From Petunia secreta (lineage: Eukaryota; Streptophyta; Magnoliopsida; Solanales; Solanaceae), in NCBI GenBank assembly GCA_029990175.1, contig JARKIP010000017.1:32847001-32911000 (forward strand): a DNA stretch of 64,000 bases, written 5' to 3'. The position numbers were made by a program, and so were the translations under genes. The notes below the pieces were generated by a model. That model saw only the letters and a program-made list of their open reading frames with translations. It searched no databases and was not told the origin of the DNA. Below, in pieces: positions 1 to 12,604 of this stretch; the stretch's first letter is position 1; every line of letters starts with the position of its first letter.

Positions 1-839
1 CCTCAGACTCACTGAACTTACACTCCATGTACTCCGTTTTAGTCCTGCTCAGTCTGAAGCCTTTAGACTCTAGAGTCTGACGCCAAACGTCCAGCTTGGT
101 ATTGACTCCACCGCGAGTCTCATCAATCAAAAAAATATCATCTGCAGATAACATATACCATGGGACCTCCCCTTTAATACTCCGTGTTAATTCATCTATC
201 ACCGGAGCAAACAGAAATGGGCTGAGCGCTGACCCCTGGTGCAACCCCATCTCGACTGGAAAGTGATTCCGAATCACCTCCTACTGTCTTCACACGGGTC
301 TTGGCCCTATCATACGTGTCTTTAATTTCTCTGATGTAGGCCACGGGAACACATTTGGCTTCTAAGAATCTTTATAAAACTTCATTTGGGACATTGTCAT
401 AAGCCATCTCTAGGTCAATAAACACCATATATAAGTCCCCCCTCTTATCCCTATAGTGCTCCACCAACCTCCTCAGAAGATGAATGGCTTCCGTAGTCGA
501 TCGCCCAGGCATGAACCTGAATTGGTTCTCGGAGATAGTGATATCCCTCCTTATCCTCTTATCGACAACCCTCTCCCAAACTTTCATTGTATGGCTTAGC
601 AGTTTGATACCCCTGTAGTTGCTGCAATGTTGAATATCACCCTTGTTCTTATACAACGGGACCATGGTACTCCACCTCCACTCTTCCGGTATCCTAGCAG
701 TCCGAAGAATGACCTCGAACAACCCAGTTAGCCACTCCAAACCTACTCTTCATGCAGTCTTCTTGAATTCTACTGGGATCTCATCCGGCCCGGTGGCTCT
801 TCCCCCTCTCATCTTATGGAGAGCCTCCTTTAAACAACT
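1..839 (-). pseudogene. RTE/LINE non-LTR retrotransposon reverse transcriptase, truncated and broken
   Basis: Remnant of the reverse transcriptase of a non-LTR retrotransposon, read leftward and cut by the window edge. The 839-740 part reads KMRGGRATGPDEIPVEF-like, the usual start of a LINE RT palm. The longest open piece (740-372) holds the finger and palm blocks SNYRGIKLLSH, ENQFRFMPGRSTTEAI and FIDLEMAYDNVP. A frameshift follows, and the catalytic block returns near 190-120 as YMLSADDIFLIDE, the (F/Y)xADD box of this group. A stop lies between the 839-760 and 740 parts. The wording is closest to plant RTE-type elements as I remember them; L1 is less likely. No endonuclease domain, 3' tail or target duplication is visible. 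Not expected to make protein. Confidence 0.85.
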
Positions 840-894
840 TCTTCACAACAATTTTCTAGAAAATTTATATCTTAATTACATATGTTATATTTGA

Positions 895-1851
895 AAAATA
901 AAATTAGATAATTCAACTTTTAAACAATCAGCTAAATTTTATTCGTTCCTTTTGGCCTAATACAATAACCGATTTAGAAGCATTCAACCAATTTAAAATA
1001 GAGCCACATAGAAAGAAGTCAAGATTCAACTATATAAGCTAAAGGACTTCATCTTTTCCGAACACTGCCAGTGTTAAATGTAAAAAGCAGAGAATAAAAT
1101 TAAATATTAGGGCTAATTTAATAATAGGGCTTTGGACGTTCATAAAGAATATATTTTTTAAAAAAAGAATTTTATGTAATTACCGAGGTTCACGTTGGTA
1201 GGCATAAGGACTGCATATATCTCACCCTCTTAAACCCCATGTTACTGAGATACCATTGGATTTTTATTGTTGTTGTTGTCCTCATTGTAATTTAATGTAA
1301 TTATCAAATTAACCTTGCGAATTAAAGAGTTTATTTAGTTATTTTTTGTTTAAAATTAGAAAAGTCTTAACAATCAATATTTACAATTTTTTTTTTAAAG
1401 AATAGTCATATTTTAAAACTATGCATTTTTTAAGATCAGGCACAACCCACAAGAAAAGCTCTGAGAATTTGAATTAAACTCCACGAAAATTTCTTAGGGT
1501 TTAGTTCAAAGTTCTATGAAATTTTCCTGGAGCTTCATATTAATTTGCGGTCCTACAAAATATTCTTGTGACTTTTGAACTAAAATTTTCAAAGTCCAAG
1601 GAAAGTTTTCTTGGGTTTTTTTTTTCCCTTTCTCGGGGCCATATTTGGCACTCCTCGGGAAATTTTCGTAGGGCTTCATATTTGGCACTCCCCAGAAATT
1701 TTTCTAGGTCTTTGAATTTTTTTTTTTAGTCAAAGGTCACTAAGAAAAGCTTAGTACCTAAGTCTTACAAAAAATAATAAAGTACTTACTAAAATTATGT
1801 AAGTCTAGCCTATCTAATATACTATCTTGCATTATCATATACTTCTTAATG
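895..1851. other. Intergenic AT-rich DNA with short degenerate repeats
   Basis: No gene is visible. Between about 1440 and 1720 short related phrases recur (aaattttc, ggcttcatat, tttggcactcc), most clearly as two copies of 'catatttggcactcc' at about 1640 and 1678. It looks like decayed tandem repeat. The stretch ends at the copia element A boundary; the last five bases before it (taatg) resemble the caatg on the far side of that element. Confidence 0.5.
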
Positions 1852-2756
1852 TATTGCGCGCAGTGCACCTAATATGGACATTAGAAGGGGGGGTGAATCG
1901 TGTCCTCTGGTTTTTCGCTGAAGGTTCTTGTTTGTTACTTCAAGAACCTGGTACTTGCCTAGTGTCTTAAATTAATAACCCAAATCCAGATCTAAAACTG
2001 AAAGTAAAGAATATGGAGTTATGTGTAGAACTCCTTGCTCAAGGGAGATAAACCACGACCCACACACTGAGATTTTCAAGGGAGATAAACCACGACCAAC
2101 ACGCTGAGATTTTGAAAACTAACACAACGAGAAAGTTTTAGGTTACAAACTCTATAACCAAGGGGCTACTCTAGACCCTACACTCTCAAAGATAAACTCT
2201 AGCTTTTACAAAATGTTCTCACAAGATTCACCTAATACAATTCTTCTCAGACTAAGCAAATAGGTAATATATTGAACACAGTTTGACACAACAACTATAA
2301 TAAAGAAGCTATACTAAATACTGAATAAGTACCAGGTTCTTCAATAGCTGTCTGCAGTTGTCCACTCACTCACGATCAATAACTGGATTACCTTAGAAAG
2401 CTCTCAACTATTGTAGTGAATGAATGATTATGCGGCAGTCTCCATTACTTACTTTTATAGGGTATACAAAACCTTAGTTGCTTATCACTAGGAATCTTCT
2501 CAATTATGGTTAGAGAAGATCTCTTATGATATTGTCCTTGTATAACACAAACTCTCGTTCATACTTTATAGAGGCAGCCAAGGCACGAACTCTTTTGCTG
2601 ACTAGGATAAGCAAACTTGCATGCGCCAAGCTTTCCTTGTTCTGCATGGATTTGCAATTCGTAATCTTTTCGATCAGTCATGCCTTCTACTAAGGACAAG
2701 GTTTTTCACTAGATTCGTTGTTTTTTAATCTTCAAAATATCAAATATAATCCAACA
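1852..2756 (-). repeat. 3' LTR of copia element A
   Basis: Matches 11352-12225 over its length, for example the shared blocks around 'gataaactctagcttttacaa' and the tail around 'cagatagg'/'caaataggt'. It carries a 37-bp tandem duplication (about 2040-2113, around aaccacgacc) absent from the other LTR. Minus-strand ends are TGTTGGAT and ...TGCGCAATA, the latter drifted from TGCACACAACA. Confidence 0.88.
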
Positions 2757-2771
2757 AATTCTCGCTTTTTG
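2757..2771 (-). promoter_or_regulatory. Polypurine tract next to the 3' LTR of element A
   Basis: On the minus strand this reads CAAAAAGCGAGAATT directly before the LTR TGTTGG. It is the position and composition of the plus-strand primer. Element B has the cleaner version AAAAAGGGGAAATT at the same place. Confidence 0.7.
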
Positions 2772-2890
2772 ATGATGACAAACAAATATTATCAAGTAGC
2801 ATGTACGCTCAACATCAATGCAAAATAAAATAAGAAACAGTTGAAATAGATAAAACAAATGAGTTGGGTCACAAACATCCCAATATTTTC

Positions 2891-2904
2891 TTCTTCCCCC
2901 ATTT
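2891..2904 (-). promoter_or_regulatory. Second, internal polypurine tract of element A
   Basis: On the minus strand this reads AAATGGGGGAAGAA and follows the phrase GATGATGCC, exactly as in element B at 21544-21562. The shared upstream context shows it is an ancestral part of this lineage. Confidence 0.6.
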
Positions 2905-3200
2905 GGCATCATCGAAAAAATTCTAAATTACCTACAAGAACCAGTTAATATAGTCCATACTATAGTATAAAGCTGCAAGTTAACTAAGCAGGAACACACA
3001 TACAGTATCTAAGGCCCAACAGGAATCACATTGGCATATAAGATCATGACATGAAACAAGTATTTTAAAACCACACAATCCAGGGTTCAACCATGTGTAA
3101 CCCATTAAGTATAGATACAGCAAAAATTAAAGATTGTCTTAAACTTACATCACTAATGACAAACAAAAGGAATGAACTCTTAAGGACCTAGGAAAAGGAA

Positions 3201-5447
3201 TTACGAAACACGATTAGAGTTAAAGCTTGCAGTTCTTGACAAGTGCTTCCAAGTATTTGAATTTCCAGCATGTTCTACTACCAGATTCGCCCGATGCTTG
3301 TGGCACTCAGTGATCAAGCGATCGATTTCTCGATCATTCAGGTTCAACTCTCTTTTCAGCTCCTCATTTTTTGCCTGCAACTCCAGCAGGGTCTTCTCCA
3401 ATTTCTTCATAGCTTCACTAGCTCTAAAATCTTCTTCTTCATAAGCCTTTTAAATCTTAACCTGCATTGAACGTTCTGATGTCCTTCTCTCTTTGAAGAA
3501 ATCACATATCTTCAGAATGTCTGTGCCAAACATCTGATTATGTGTGGGATTTTTCTCACCTTTGAGAGGGACAACAAAGTGCTCAAACAACTACTACAAA
3601 TTATAGAAGTGCACCAAGGAGTGAGACTTCTTAGTGTTGGCAATTCTCCTAAAGTCTCTGATGATAAGACCAGGCAGGTTGATCAGACACACTTGTCCAA
3701 CAGGTCCATATAGGTCAAGTCCAGTGTACAAGCTTCAATGTTTCTCTCGCCCCTAGGTAATAGAAACTTGTGCACAAACTCAAAGAAACGTTGATGTTTT
3801 GGTTCCATCTCCTTCTTGTCCACCTTCCCCTCTTTTTTTAGTCTTGGGTTTCTAGAGAACTTCTAAGTCATTTCAAGAGGAGTGACATTGTCAGTTCTCC
3901 TAGGCCACTTCAGCTTCTTGTACCGGCAATAACCAACTGCAGGAACTCTTAAAATCACCCCAAGCTCTGTCCTTCCAAGTTTAATCTCCACACCCTTAAC
4001 ATCAAAATACACTCTCCTCCTCACTACACTACACTTTGTATAGAATTCTTTGATCTCATTCATAAACAAACTCCTCTTGTCATTGGTAAACAACTATATC
4101 CAGCCTTGCACATCAATCTTGGCAATTAGTTGTTTTATGTGATGTTCCTCCAAATCACAGAGAATACTTCCATGCAGTACAACTTTGTAGGAGTAGAACT
4201 CAACCCTATCTACTGACTCCTGTTGTGGATCATCAGAACTTTCACTAGAGTTAGAACTATCTAGGTCCTTATAGTCCCTATCATTATCACTACTCTGCTC
4301 ATCCTGAAAGTCCATCTCCACAGTAGGAATAGGTTCCTTTTCAACCACCCTTTCAACCTTCTTTTGTGCAGCATAATTTGTAAGATTATCTACTTTCTGC
4401 TTCAAAGCTAATCTAGTTGCTGCCTTACTAGAGACCACTGGTTCCTTTTATTCCTCAGATTCAGACTCATTACCCTCATCATCACTTTCATCAACTAACT
4501 ATCTTCTTATTACAGTTTTTCCTCTTTTTACTAACTTTCTTCTTTTTTCCCTCACAAATTTCTTTTCCACTGGCTTTGTTTCACTCATAAACATCACCTT
4601 TTTCTCTTCTTCCTCATTCTTCTCATCCTCCTCACCAAATTTCCTTTTACTATTCCTTTTCTCAGACACTTCCATTTTTTGTTTCTCTACTTCCTGCTCT
4701 CCTTTCTTCTCTAACTCCTCTTCCTGTTTCTACCTGTCAGACTTAGTCCAGTCGATTCCAGCATCATCAGCTGTTTCAGAAACTGAAGAAGGACAAGGTC
4801 CATTCTCATATCCTTTGACAACCTCAGCAAGCCCTTGATCTTTATTAACTGGACCACTGGCACATGCCTTTTACTTTACAGTCTCTGAAGGAGCAGCCTC
4901 CGAACTCGGTTTTTCGACTAGGACTTTTTGAGAATCAACCAGTTTCACAACCTTTATTGATTCTACTACAAAGCATCTACTCTAGCAAACCCAACCTCTA
5001 CACTAGCAACGTCAGGTTCCACCCTAACAACGCCAGGCTCTGCTCTAGATTCACCACCCTGTTCAGTAGCAATATCCCCTATCAACTTTGCTACAAGACT
5101 CAACATCACCCACATATTTGACTAGTTCATTCAACCCAATAACTAAAACTTCAGTAGCTACCTCTGCTAGGCTTAAAATAGACTCATGCAAAGTAGAACG
5201 AGTTTAAGTAGTGTCAGGACTTACCTCTGTTGGAGTGTTGTCAGAAATAATGAGATCTTCTGGCGTTCTCTTTGGTTTTGACTTCTTTGCATCTACCTTA
5301 GCAAATTTTTGTTGCACCTTTTGTTGAGCCTTTGAAATCCTTTTAGCCAAGGTTGAAGCAATTGTCTCGGGTTTCTCGGAAGGTTTTTGTAACTGTGTGC
5401 TTAGGGTCTTGTACTGGTGAAGTAGATGACTTTTGCTCTTAAGACAT
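3201..5447 (-). pseudogene. Env-like/extra 3' ORF of copia element A, broken
   Basis: Decayed counterpart of the env-like gene of element B. A plausible start ATG lies at 5447 (MS then a stop, then SSTSPVQD). Open pieces at 4438-4094, 4093-3863 and 3410-3201 follow the same order as in B: an acidic serine-rich segment (SSDNDRDYKDLDSSNSSE), a segment with FYTKCSVVRRRVYF and LGRTELGVILRVPAVGY that parallels FYSNCTVSEG and LGEILGVPSQGY in B, and a C-terminal charged coiled coil (KKLEKTLLELQAKNEELKRE). The family is a plant transposon-associated protein of unknown function, sometimes called env-like. No membrane segment or signal peptide is visible. Many stops make it non-functional. Confidence 0.75.
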
Positions 5448-6025
5448 TGTAAGAATACTGGAGAATTTTGGTGAAGATTCAGGAGGTTTTGATTTTTCTT
5501 AGAGTTAGGACGGAAGAATTATAGAGAGAAAAGGATTTTTTTTTTATGTTGGGAAGGAGAAGTAATGATCAATCAAAAAGGAAAACAACTTTTAAGGGTT
5601 TGGGAACCAGGAAAGTTGCGATATGAACGTTTTTTAGATTGATGGGTAGTTATGACTCCTTTGCCAAGTGGGAAGGGTTTGAATTTTAAAAGTGGTAACC
5701 GAAAAATAATGGCTTAAAAATAGGGTGGTTACACACACGGAATTTATAGTGATGCACATCTAAGACAACACAACTTTACACGGTTCTAAATGAATTTACA
5801 CACATAATATGTACCAGGACATGGTTCCTTATTTCTTCCATAATTTCTTCCTTGTTCCCAAATAATCCTTCACTAGGAACACATTATATAATGATATAAA
5901 TGTATGTTCAGTTAAACATGTGTACTATTTTTAGTACAAAGAATAGAATGGACTATACTAACAAAATTATAACAAAAAATTTAAAACACTTAGCTAGCCA
6001 ATCATTGGAAGAATCAGGTCCTAGG

Positions 6026-9000
6026 TCATCCATGTATTTTAGTCATCCCCAACTCCAACCAGTTCCTCTCAAACGGAACCCTGCTTAAAGCTTTGATGAA
6101 GATGTCAACAATTTGATCTTCAGTCCTGCAAGAATTCATAGTTATTAGACCTTCTTCGACATTGTCTCTCAGAAAGTGATGTATAATATCAATGTTCTTG
6201 GTTTTTTTGTATTGGACTATATTCTTGACAATATTTAATGCACTTGTATTATACCAAAAGATAGGCACAAGTCCACTTTTGATACCAAAATCCTCTAGTT
6301 GTTATTTGATCCGCAGCAGTTGTGAACAACAAGAGTCAGCAACAATATACTCAGCTTCAACTGTGGAGAGAGCCATTCAATTTTGCTTCTTTGTAGCCCA
6401 AGAAACCGGATAGGGACCTAGGAAATATTTCATTCCTAGAGTGCTCCTCCTATCCACCAGATGACCTGCGTAATCAGCATCTACAAAGCCAATTAATTCA
6501 AAAGTACCTCCTCTAGGGTACCACAAACATAATTCTTGAGTTCATTTCAGTTATCTCAAGATCTCGCACAAAGTCCCACACTGTAGACAATGTCAGGATG
6601 GCTAGCTGTAAGATAGAGGAAAGAACCAAGTATTCTTCTATACTTGGTTTCATATGTAGAAGGACTAGCTTAATCCAAATCCAGTTTTGTTCCAGGAGCA
6701 ATTGGAGCTGTCATTTCCATAGCCCTTTCCATATCAAACTTCTTCAGTAATTCCTTGATGTACTTTTATTGATGAATCATGGTTCCTTCATGAGTTTGTT
6801 TGATCTGCAAACCCAAGAAGAAATTTAGTTCTCCGATCATGCTCATCTCGAACTCGTTTCCCATCAACCCAGCGAATTCCTTGCACAGGTTCCCATCTGT
6901 AGCACCGAAAATGATACCATCAATATAAACTTAAACCACAAGCAGGTCCTTGTGCTACTTCCTCAGAAACAAGGTGTTTTCAATATTTCCTCTTGTAAAG
7001 CTACTCTTCAGCAAGAATCCTGACAGCCTCTCATACCAAGCTCTAGGTGCTGCTTAAATAAATATAGTGCCTTGTTAAGTTTGTACACATCATCATGGAA
7101 TTCACTGTTAACAATGACAAGTGGCTGAATCACATATACTTTTTCATTCAGATAGCCATTTAGAAATGAACTCTTCACATCCATCTGATACAGAGTAAAC
7201 TCTATGTAAGTAGCAAAGGCAATCAACATCCTTATGGCTTCCATCCTAGAAACAGGTGCGAAAGTATCATTATAGTCAATTGCTTCTTCCTGACCGTACT
7301 CTTGGACTATAAGCCTAGCTATGTTTCTAGTAACTATACCATGTTCATCAATTTGTTTTTGAGGACCCACTTAGTTCCAATGATCGATTTGTCCTTTGGC
7401 TTAGGAACCATGTGCCAAACTTTGCTCCGTTCAAACTGATGAAGTTCCTCCTACATGGAAACAACTCAATATGGATCTTCTAATGTTTCATTCACATTGT
7501 TTGGTTCCATAGCTGAAAGGAATTCGAAGAATGCCCAGATGTTTTTCAGTTCATACCTTGTCATGATTCTCGTGCTCAATTCAGACAAGACATTCTCTAA
7601 TGGATGAGAACTTTGATGCTTCGAAGGTCTTGGTTGTATCTGTTCTGAAGAACCTATTTACTCCATGTTCCCCCTGAGTTGATGCACCTTTATTTTCAGC
7701 AGGTTCTCCTCGAGCAAGGCCCTATAGCTTGATCATAACTTTCTCCTTCATTGACCATCTTGTCTGATTCATCAAATACTATATGCATGCTTTCTTTGAC
7801 AACTTGAGTTCTCTTGTTGAACACTTTATAGGCTTTTTTTGTGTGGAGTACCCCAGGAAAATAGTTTCATCACTTCTTGCATCAAATTTACCCAAAAGTG
7901 CCTTCCCATTATTGTGAACAAAACACTTGCACCCAAAAGGTTTCAGATATACAACGCTTGGCTTCCTCCCTTGAGAAATTCATATGGAGTCTTGTCAAGA
8001 ATTTTCCTTATGGAACACCTGTTTAGTAGGTAGCAAGCTGTATTCACCGCTTCAGCCCAAAATTTCCTTGTTAACCCGCTATAAAGTAGCATGGTTCTTG
8101 CCATATCCTCCAAGGATATGTTCTTCTTTTTCGCTACCCCATTTTGCTGTGGGTTTCTTGGTATAGAGAAATTGTGATCAACACTATTCTTGAGACAGTA
8201 TTCAACAAACTTAGCATTTTCAAATTCCATTCCATGATCAAATCTGATCTGATGCTTACAAGTTCCAGGCTCAACTTCTTCTGCACTATACTTGCCCAGT
8301 CTTTGAAGTTTTCAAAGGCTTCATCCTTTGACGTAGAGTCCATGTATATCTTGAATAGTCATCAACTATCACCAACACAAACATCTTTCCTCCTCTGATC
8401 CTTACTCTTATTGGGCCACACAGATTCATGTGCACTAGCTCAAGTGGTTTCGAGGTACTAACCACTTTTTTTAACTTGAATGAAGACCTCACATGTTTCG
8501 CCCTGACATAAGCATCACACATCTTGATATCCTTGAACTTCTTTGATGGGGAATCCACGAACCAGGTCCTTAGATGCAAACTTATTTAGCTGTGACAAAC
8601 TTGCATGTTCCAACTGCTTGTGCCATAGCTGTAAGTCACTTTCTTGAACATTAAAACAAGTCAAGTTATTTTTAAAAAGAGAACCTACTAAGGCCTTGTG
8701 CGCCTGGTTCACCCTTTTCCCTTACATAACCACTTTTCCAGTCTATAGGTTCTTCACTATGCACCGTGCAGATGAGAAGCTAACCTTATTTCTTCTATCA
8801 CATAGTTAGGAGATTCTCATCAAATTATGTCTCAAACCATCTACACAATATACATTTTCAATAGCATGATCCAGTGACCTCCCAACCTTTCTAATACCTA
8901 CTATCTGACCACTCTTGCCTGCTCCAAAAGCCATACTACTTCCTTGAAATACTGCAAGTGAGAGAAAGTTTCTTCTATCTCCAGTTATGTGCATTGAACA

Positions 9001-11293
9001 ACTGCTATCGAGAATCCATCTTGAGTTGTACACTCTCACTCCAGCCTGCAAAACAGTTTAGGGGTTAGTTTTAGGAATCCAGATAAGCTTGGGTCCCTTC
9101 TTATGAGAGAATTGATGAATTAAATCCTTTTTGGCCCATTCAGGCAAAGCAAAATTTTTTTTTTAAGTTTTAGCCCTTCTAATAGCCATGCAGTTCTCTT
9201 TATAGTGTCCAGTGTTTTCACAAAATGTGCATAACATATTACAAGGAAGCCCTACATCTTTGTTTTAAGGATTTTAGAGAGGTAGTGCTTTCTTAAAACC
9301 TAAGCCCTTCTTGCATTTGTTCTGGTTTTCAAGAGCCCAGTTCATGGACTTAGAGAACTTATTTCATTTGGGGAGTCTGGCGAGTTCATAATCAGCCTTT
9401 TCAAACTTTTCTTTAAGAACATGGTTCTTTTTCAGTTTTCTGATAAAGAGCCTCATTTTTTCGGCTAAGCTCAGCTTCAAGGAAGGTTTGAACTTCACTG
9501 ATTACCTATTTTCCACTAGCTTCTTTCATTCTAACTACTTCCAGTTCAAGTTCTGAGAATTTATTTTTAAAATCAAGAACCTTTCCATTACAAGAGGCAT
9601 TAGTTCCCTCAAGTTCTGCTCTAACTTCTTACAGGTTCTTGCACTTTGATTTTAGTTTAGAAAAAACCAAGACAGTTGGTCCTTCTTAGCTTTTAACTTT
9701 TTATATCCCCCAATTAAAGTGATGGTGATTAATGAAATATTTTTAGTAGAATCTTTAAGATCAGAAAGATTTACCTCTACTGCATGAGCGACACTTCATC
9801 TTCACTAGCCATGAGAGTTGATTTCTTCTTCTTGGGATCTTCCTTGTAGAGTTCCTTCAGCTTCTTCCATATCTCCTTAGCAGTAGAGTAGCCTTTTACT
9901 TTTTCCAACACATCAAAGCCCATCCTATACTTTAATGCCAATACAACCTTAGCATTTGCTTGGAGCCAGTCCAAGTCATGAAAGTCAAGTTCTTTCATTA
10001 GCATTGGCGCTAAGGATCCATTTGATGTTCTTTTCACGGGAACATCAGGTCCTCTCTTCACGATCACCTAAAAACTATAGTCCATTGCCTGAAGAAACAA
10101 CTTCATCTCCCTTTTCCATTCTTTGTAATGAATTCCTTCAAATAGAGGAGGTCTGGAAAGACTTCCCTAAGTGATTTCATCAGTAAATCCCACTAGTGCT
10201 AATGGTGACTCATCTTCAGGTTCTTTTTCAACGTCAGATTCACTATCAGATGGTCCCCAGGAAGCATAGAAGACTTTCTTCTTCTTCTTCTTCCTTCTCT
10301 CTGCCCAGAAGTGAGGTCTAGTATTCTTTTTGTCTTTATCCTTTTCTTTTTCCTTTCAGGCTCTATTTTCATCCACTCTATTTCCCATAATGGAGAATCT
10401 TTGACAGTGTGATCCATCTTGAAGGATTTGAAACACCCTGAGTAGTCTGGACTGTCAACAATGTTCTTCTTCCCAGAGTTGTCTCTTGTGTTCTTCTTGA
10501 ACCCTTTGAATTTGCCAAGGTTGAACTGTTGTCTGAGAGCCCGTGCCATAGCCATCTCAACCTCATGAATATCAATCTCAACTTCCTCAGTGGCCTCCAA
10601 TGCCAAGGTCTTTTCCTTGTTTGGTGCAAAATTGATTTTTGATTCCTTCAACATTTCATGAGTCTTTAAGCTACCAATCAGTTCTTCTAGTTTTATTGTC
10701 TTCAGTGGCTTGGCTTCAATGATGGCAGTCATCTTTGGTTCCCAAGCATCTGGAAGAGTTGTGAGAACTTTTTCTACAATCACAATCTCTGGAAGATCTA
10801 TTCCCAATGACCTCATCTCATTGGTGATGATAGTCATTCTAGTCAAAATGTCCTAGATTGATTCCTTCTCTCCCGTAGTGAAGAGTTCAAATTTTCTTTT
10901 AAGCATCATTCTCTTTGAATCCTTGACCAGACTGTTCCTTCATGTGCAACTTCTAGAGCATCCCAGATCACTTTTGCAGCATTGTATGAAGAGAGCCTTT
11001 TGAATTCCTTAGGACCGAGTCCACAATTAACAAGCATCTTGGCTTTATGATTTTTCTTGAACATCTTGTAGTTAGGTTCATCATACTCGAACTAGTCCTT
11101 AGGCTCAGTATGAGCATCAACTCCTTCTCCAATAATATTGGTTGGAATCAAAGGACCCTCAGAGAAAATCAGCCACAAGTGATAGTCCTCTAAAATTCTC
11201 CATTCTATTCTTCCACCAAGCATAGTATTATCCGTTAAATTGCGGTGGCCTAAGAACCGACTGTCCTTCAGTGATAGTAGGTGGTGCACTCAT
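6026..11293 (-). pseudogene. gag-pol polyprotein of copia element A, broken
   Basis: Reads leftward from ATG at 11293 (MSAPPTITEGQSV, matching MSAPPIITEGQSV of element B). Gag (UBN2-type) is best seen at 10846-10199; its zinc knuckle has lost cysteines (CFKSFKMDH against CFKCNKKDH in B). Protease lies near 9051-8806, with DSS where retropepsins have DSG or DTG. GAG-pre-integrase (LWHKQLEHAS) is at about 8650 and the integrase core at 8579-7943. RT is at 7370-7008 (TFAPVSRMEAIRML, YQMDVKSSFLNG). The RNase H end is at 6268-6026. Numerous stops and frameshifts separate these. The protein would be cytoplasmic particle proteins and replication enzymes, but this copy cannot make them. Confidence 0.88.
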
Positions 11294-11337
11294 GATTAGA
11301 TCCTTCTCTAGGTTTAAGCCTAACACTGAGAAGACCT

Positions 11338-11349
11338 GCTCTGATACCA
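11338..11349 (-). promoter_or_regulatory. Primer binding site of element A (initiator tRNA-Met)
   Basis: Minus strand TGGTATCAGAGC, two bases inside the 5' LTR. It is the standard plant copia site complementary to the 3' end of initiator tRNA-Met. Confidence 0.9.
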
Positions 11350-11351
11350 CT

Positions 11352-12225
11352 TGTTGCACACAGTGCACCTATTAAGGACACTAGAAGGGGGGGGGGGGGT
11401 GAAAAATGTCCTCTAATTTTTCCCTGAAGGATCTTGTTCGTTACTTCAAGAACCAAGTTCTTGCCTAGTTTCTTAAATTAATAATCTAAATGCAGATCTA
11501 CAACTGAAAGTAAAGAACATGGAGTTATGTGCAAAACTCCTTGCTCAAGAGAGAAAAACCACGACCCATACTCTGGGATTTTGGAAACTCTTTCACTAAC
11601 ACAACGAGCAAGTTTTAGGTTATAAACTCTATAAATAAGGGGCTACTCTAGACCCTAACACTCTCAAAGCTAAACTCTAGCTTTTACAAAATGTTCTCAC
11701 AAGATTCACCTAATACAATTCTTCTCAGACTAAGCAGATAGGTAGTATATTGAACACAGTTTGACACAACAACAATAATAAAGAAGCTATACTAAATAAT
11801 AAATAAGTACCGGGTTCTTCAATGGTTGTCTATAGTTGTCCACTCACTCACGATCAATAACTGGATTACCTTATAATGCTTTCAACTATCGTAGTGAATG
11901 AATGTATATGCGGAAGTCTCCATTACTTGCTTCTATAGGGTCTGCTAAACCCTAGGTGCTTATCACTAGGAATATTTTCAATTATGTTAAGAGAAGATCT
12001 CCTATGATATTATACTTGTATAACACAAACTCTCGTTAATACTTTATGAAGGCAGCCAAGACACGAACTCATTTGCTGACTAGGATAAGTAAACTTGGGC
12101 CTTTCCTAGTTATGCATGGATATGCAATCCGTGAACTTTCGATCAGTCATGCCTTGTACTAAGGACTAGGTTCTTCATCAGGTCTTTTGTTTGTCAATCT
12201 TCAAAACTTTAAACATCATCCAACA
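11352..12225 (-). repeat. 5' LTR of copia element A
   Basis: 874 bp, partner of 1852-2756. On the minus strand it starts TGTTGGATGATG and ends TGTGCAACA, followed by the primer site. It contains a run of ten G on the plus strand near 11389-11398 that is shorter in the partner, probably slippage. Confidence 0.88.
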
Positions 12226-12604
12226 CAATGGAATGAGCACTTGGTGCTAATACCACCATGAAAGAAGCATACATTAACTTAAGATAGCATTTTGCAAAAT
12301 AAAAAAAAACCATGCTAGACTACAAAATTGTAAATTATAAATTACATATTGTACAAAGTTGCTTCTATGTTGAAGCTAAGGAACCACCACAGTTCATCTT
12401 TATTGTATATTCTGCCTAAGAATCTAGTACGAAGCATGTAAAATTGAGCCAAACAATAGGTGCAACAAATAGATTAAACAGTCTCGTGGTCGCTATATGC
12501 CACAAGCAATTCCATTCCTCGTGGAAGTCTCATTTTGTTGTCCTAACTGCGCTCATTTTTTACACCAAAACCACCATCTCTCCTGCTGTAGTCTCGTGGC
12601 ACGA
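12226..12604. other. Spacer between elements A and B
   Basis: 379 bp between the 5' ends of two oppositely oriented copia elements. No gene. The last five bases (cacga) are the target duplication of element B. The repeated phrase 'tctcgtgg' (near 12482 and 12592), and a related one after element B near 22735, suggest that this and 22669-23331 were once one locus. Confidence 0.5.

Larger units (their letters stand above)
1852..12225 (-). mobile_element. Sirevirus-like Ty1/copia retrotransposon A, decayed
   Basis: A 10.4-kb copia element on the minus strand. Related LTRs lie at 11352-12225 (5') and 1852-2756 (3'), each running TG...CA on the minus strand. A tRNA-Met primer site lies two bases inside the 5' LTR and purine-rich tracts lie inside the 3' LTR. 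Order on the minus strand is gag, protease, integrase, RT, RNase H, then an extra env-like gene, then two polypurine tracts. The extra 3' gene and doubled tract are hallmarks of the Sirevirus (SIRE/Maximus) lineage. Flanking 5-mers taatg and caatg match at 4 of 5 positions, consistent with an aged target duplication. Many stops and frameshifts, and LTRs of unequal length (905 and 874 bp), make it older than its neighbours. Confidence 0.9.
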
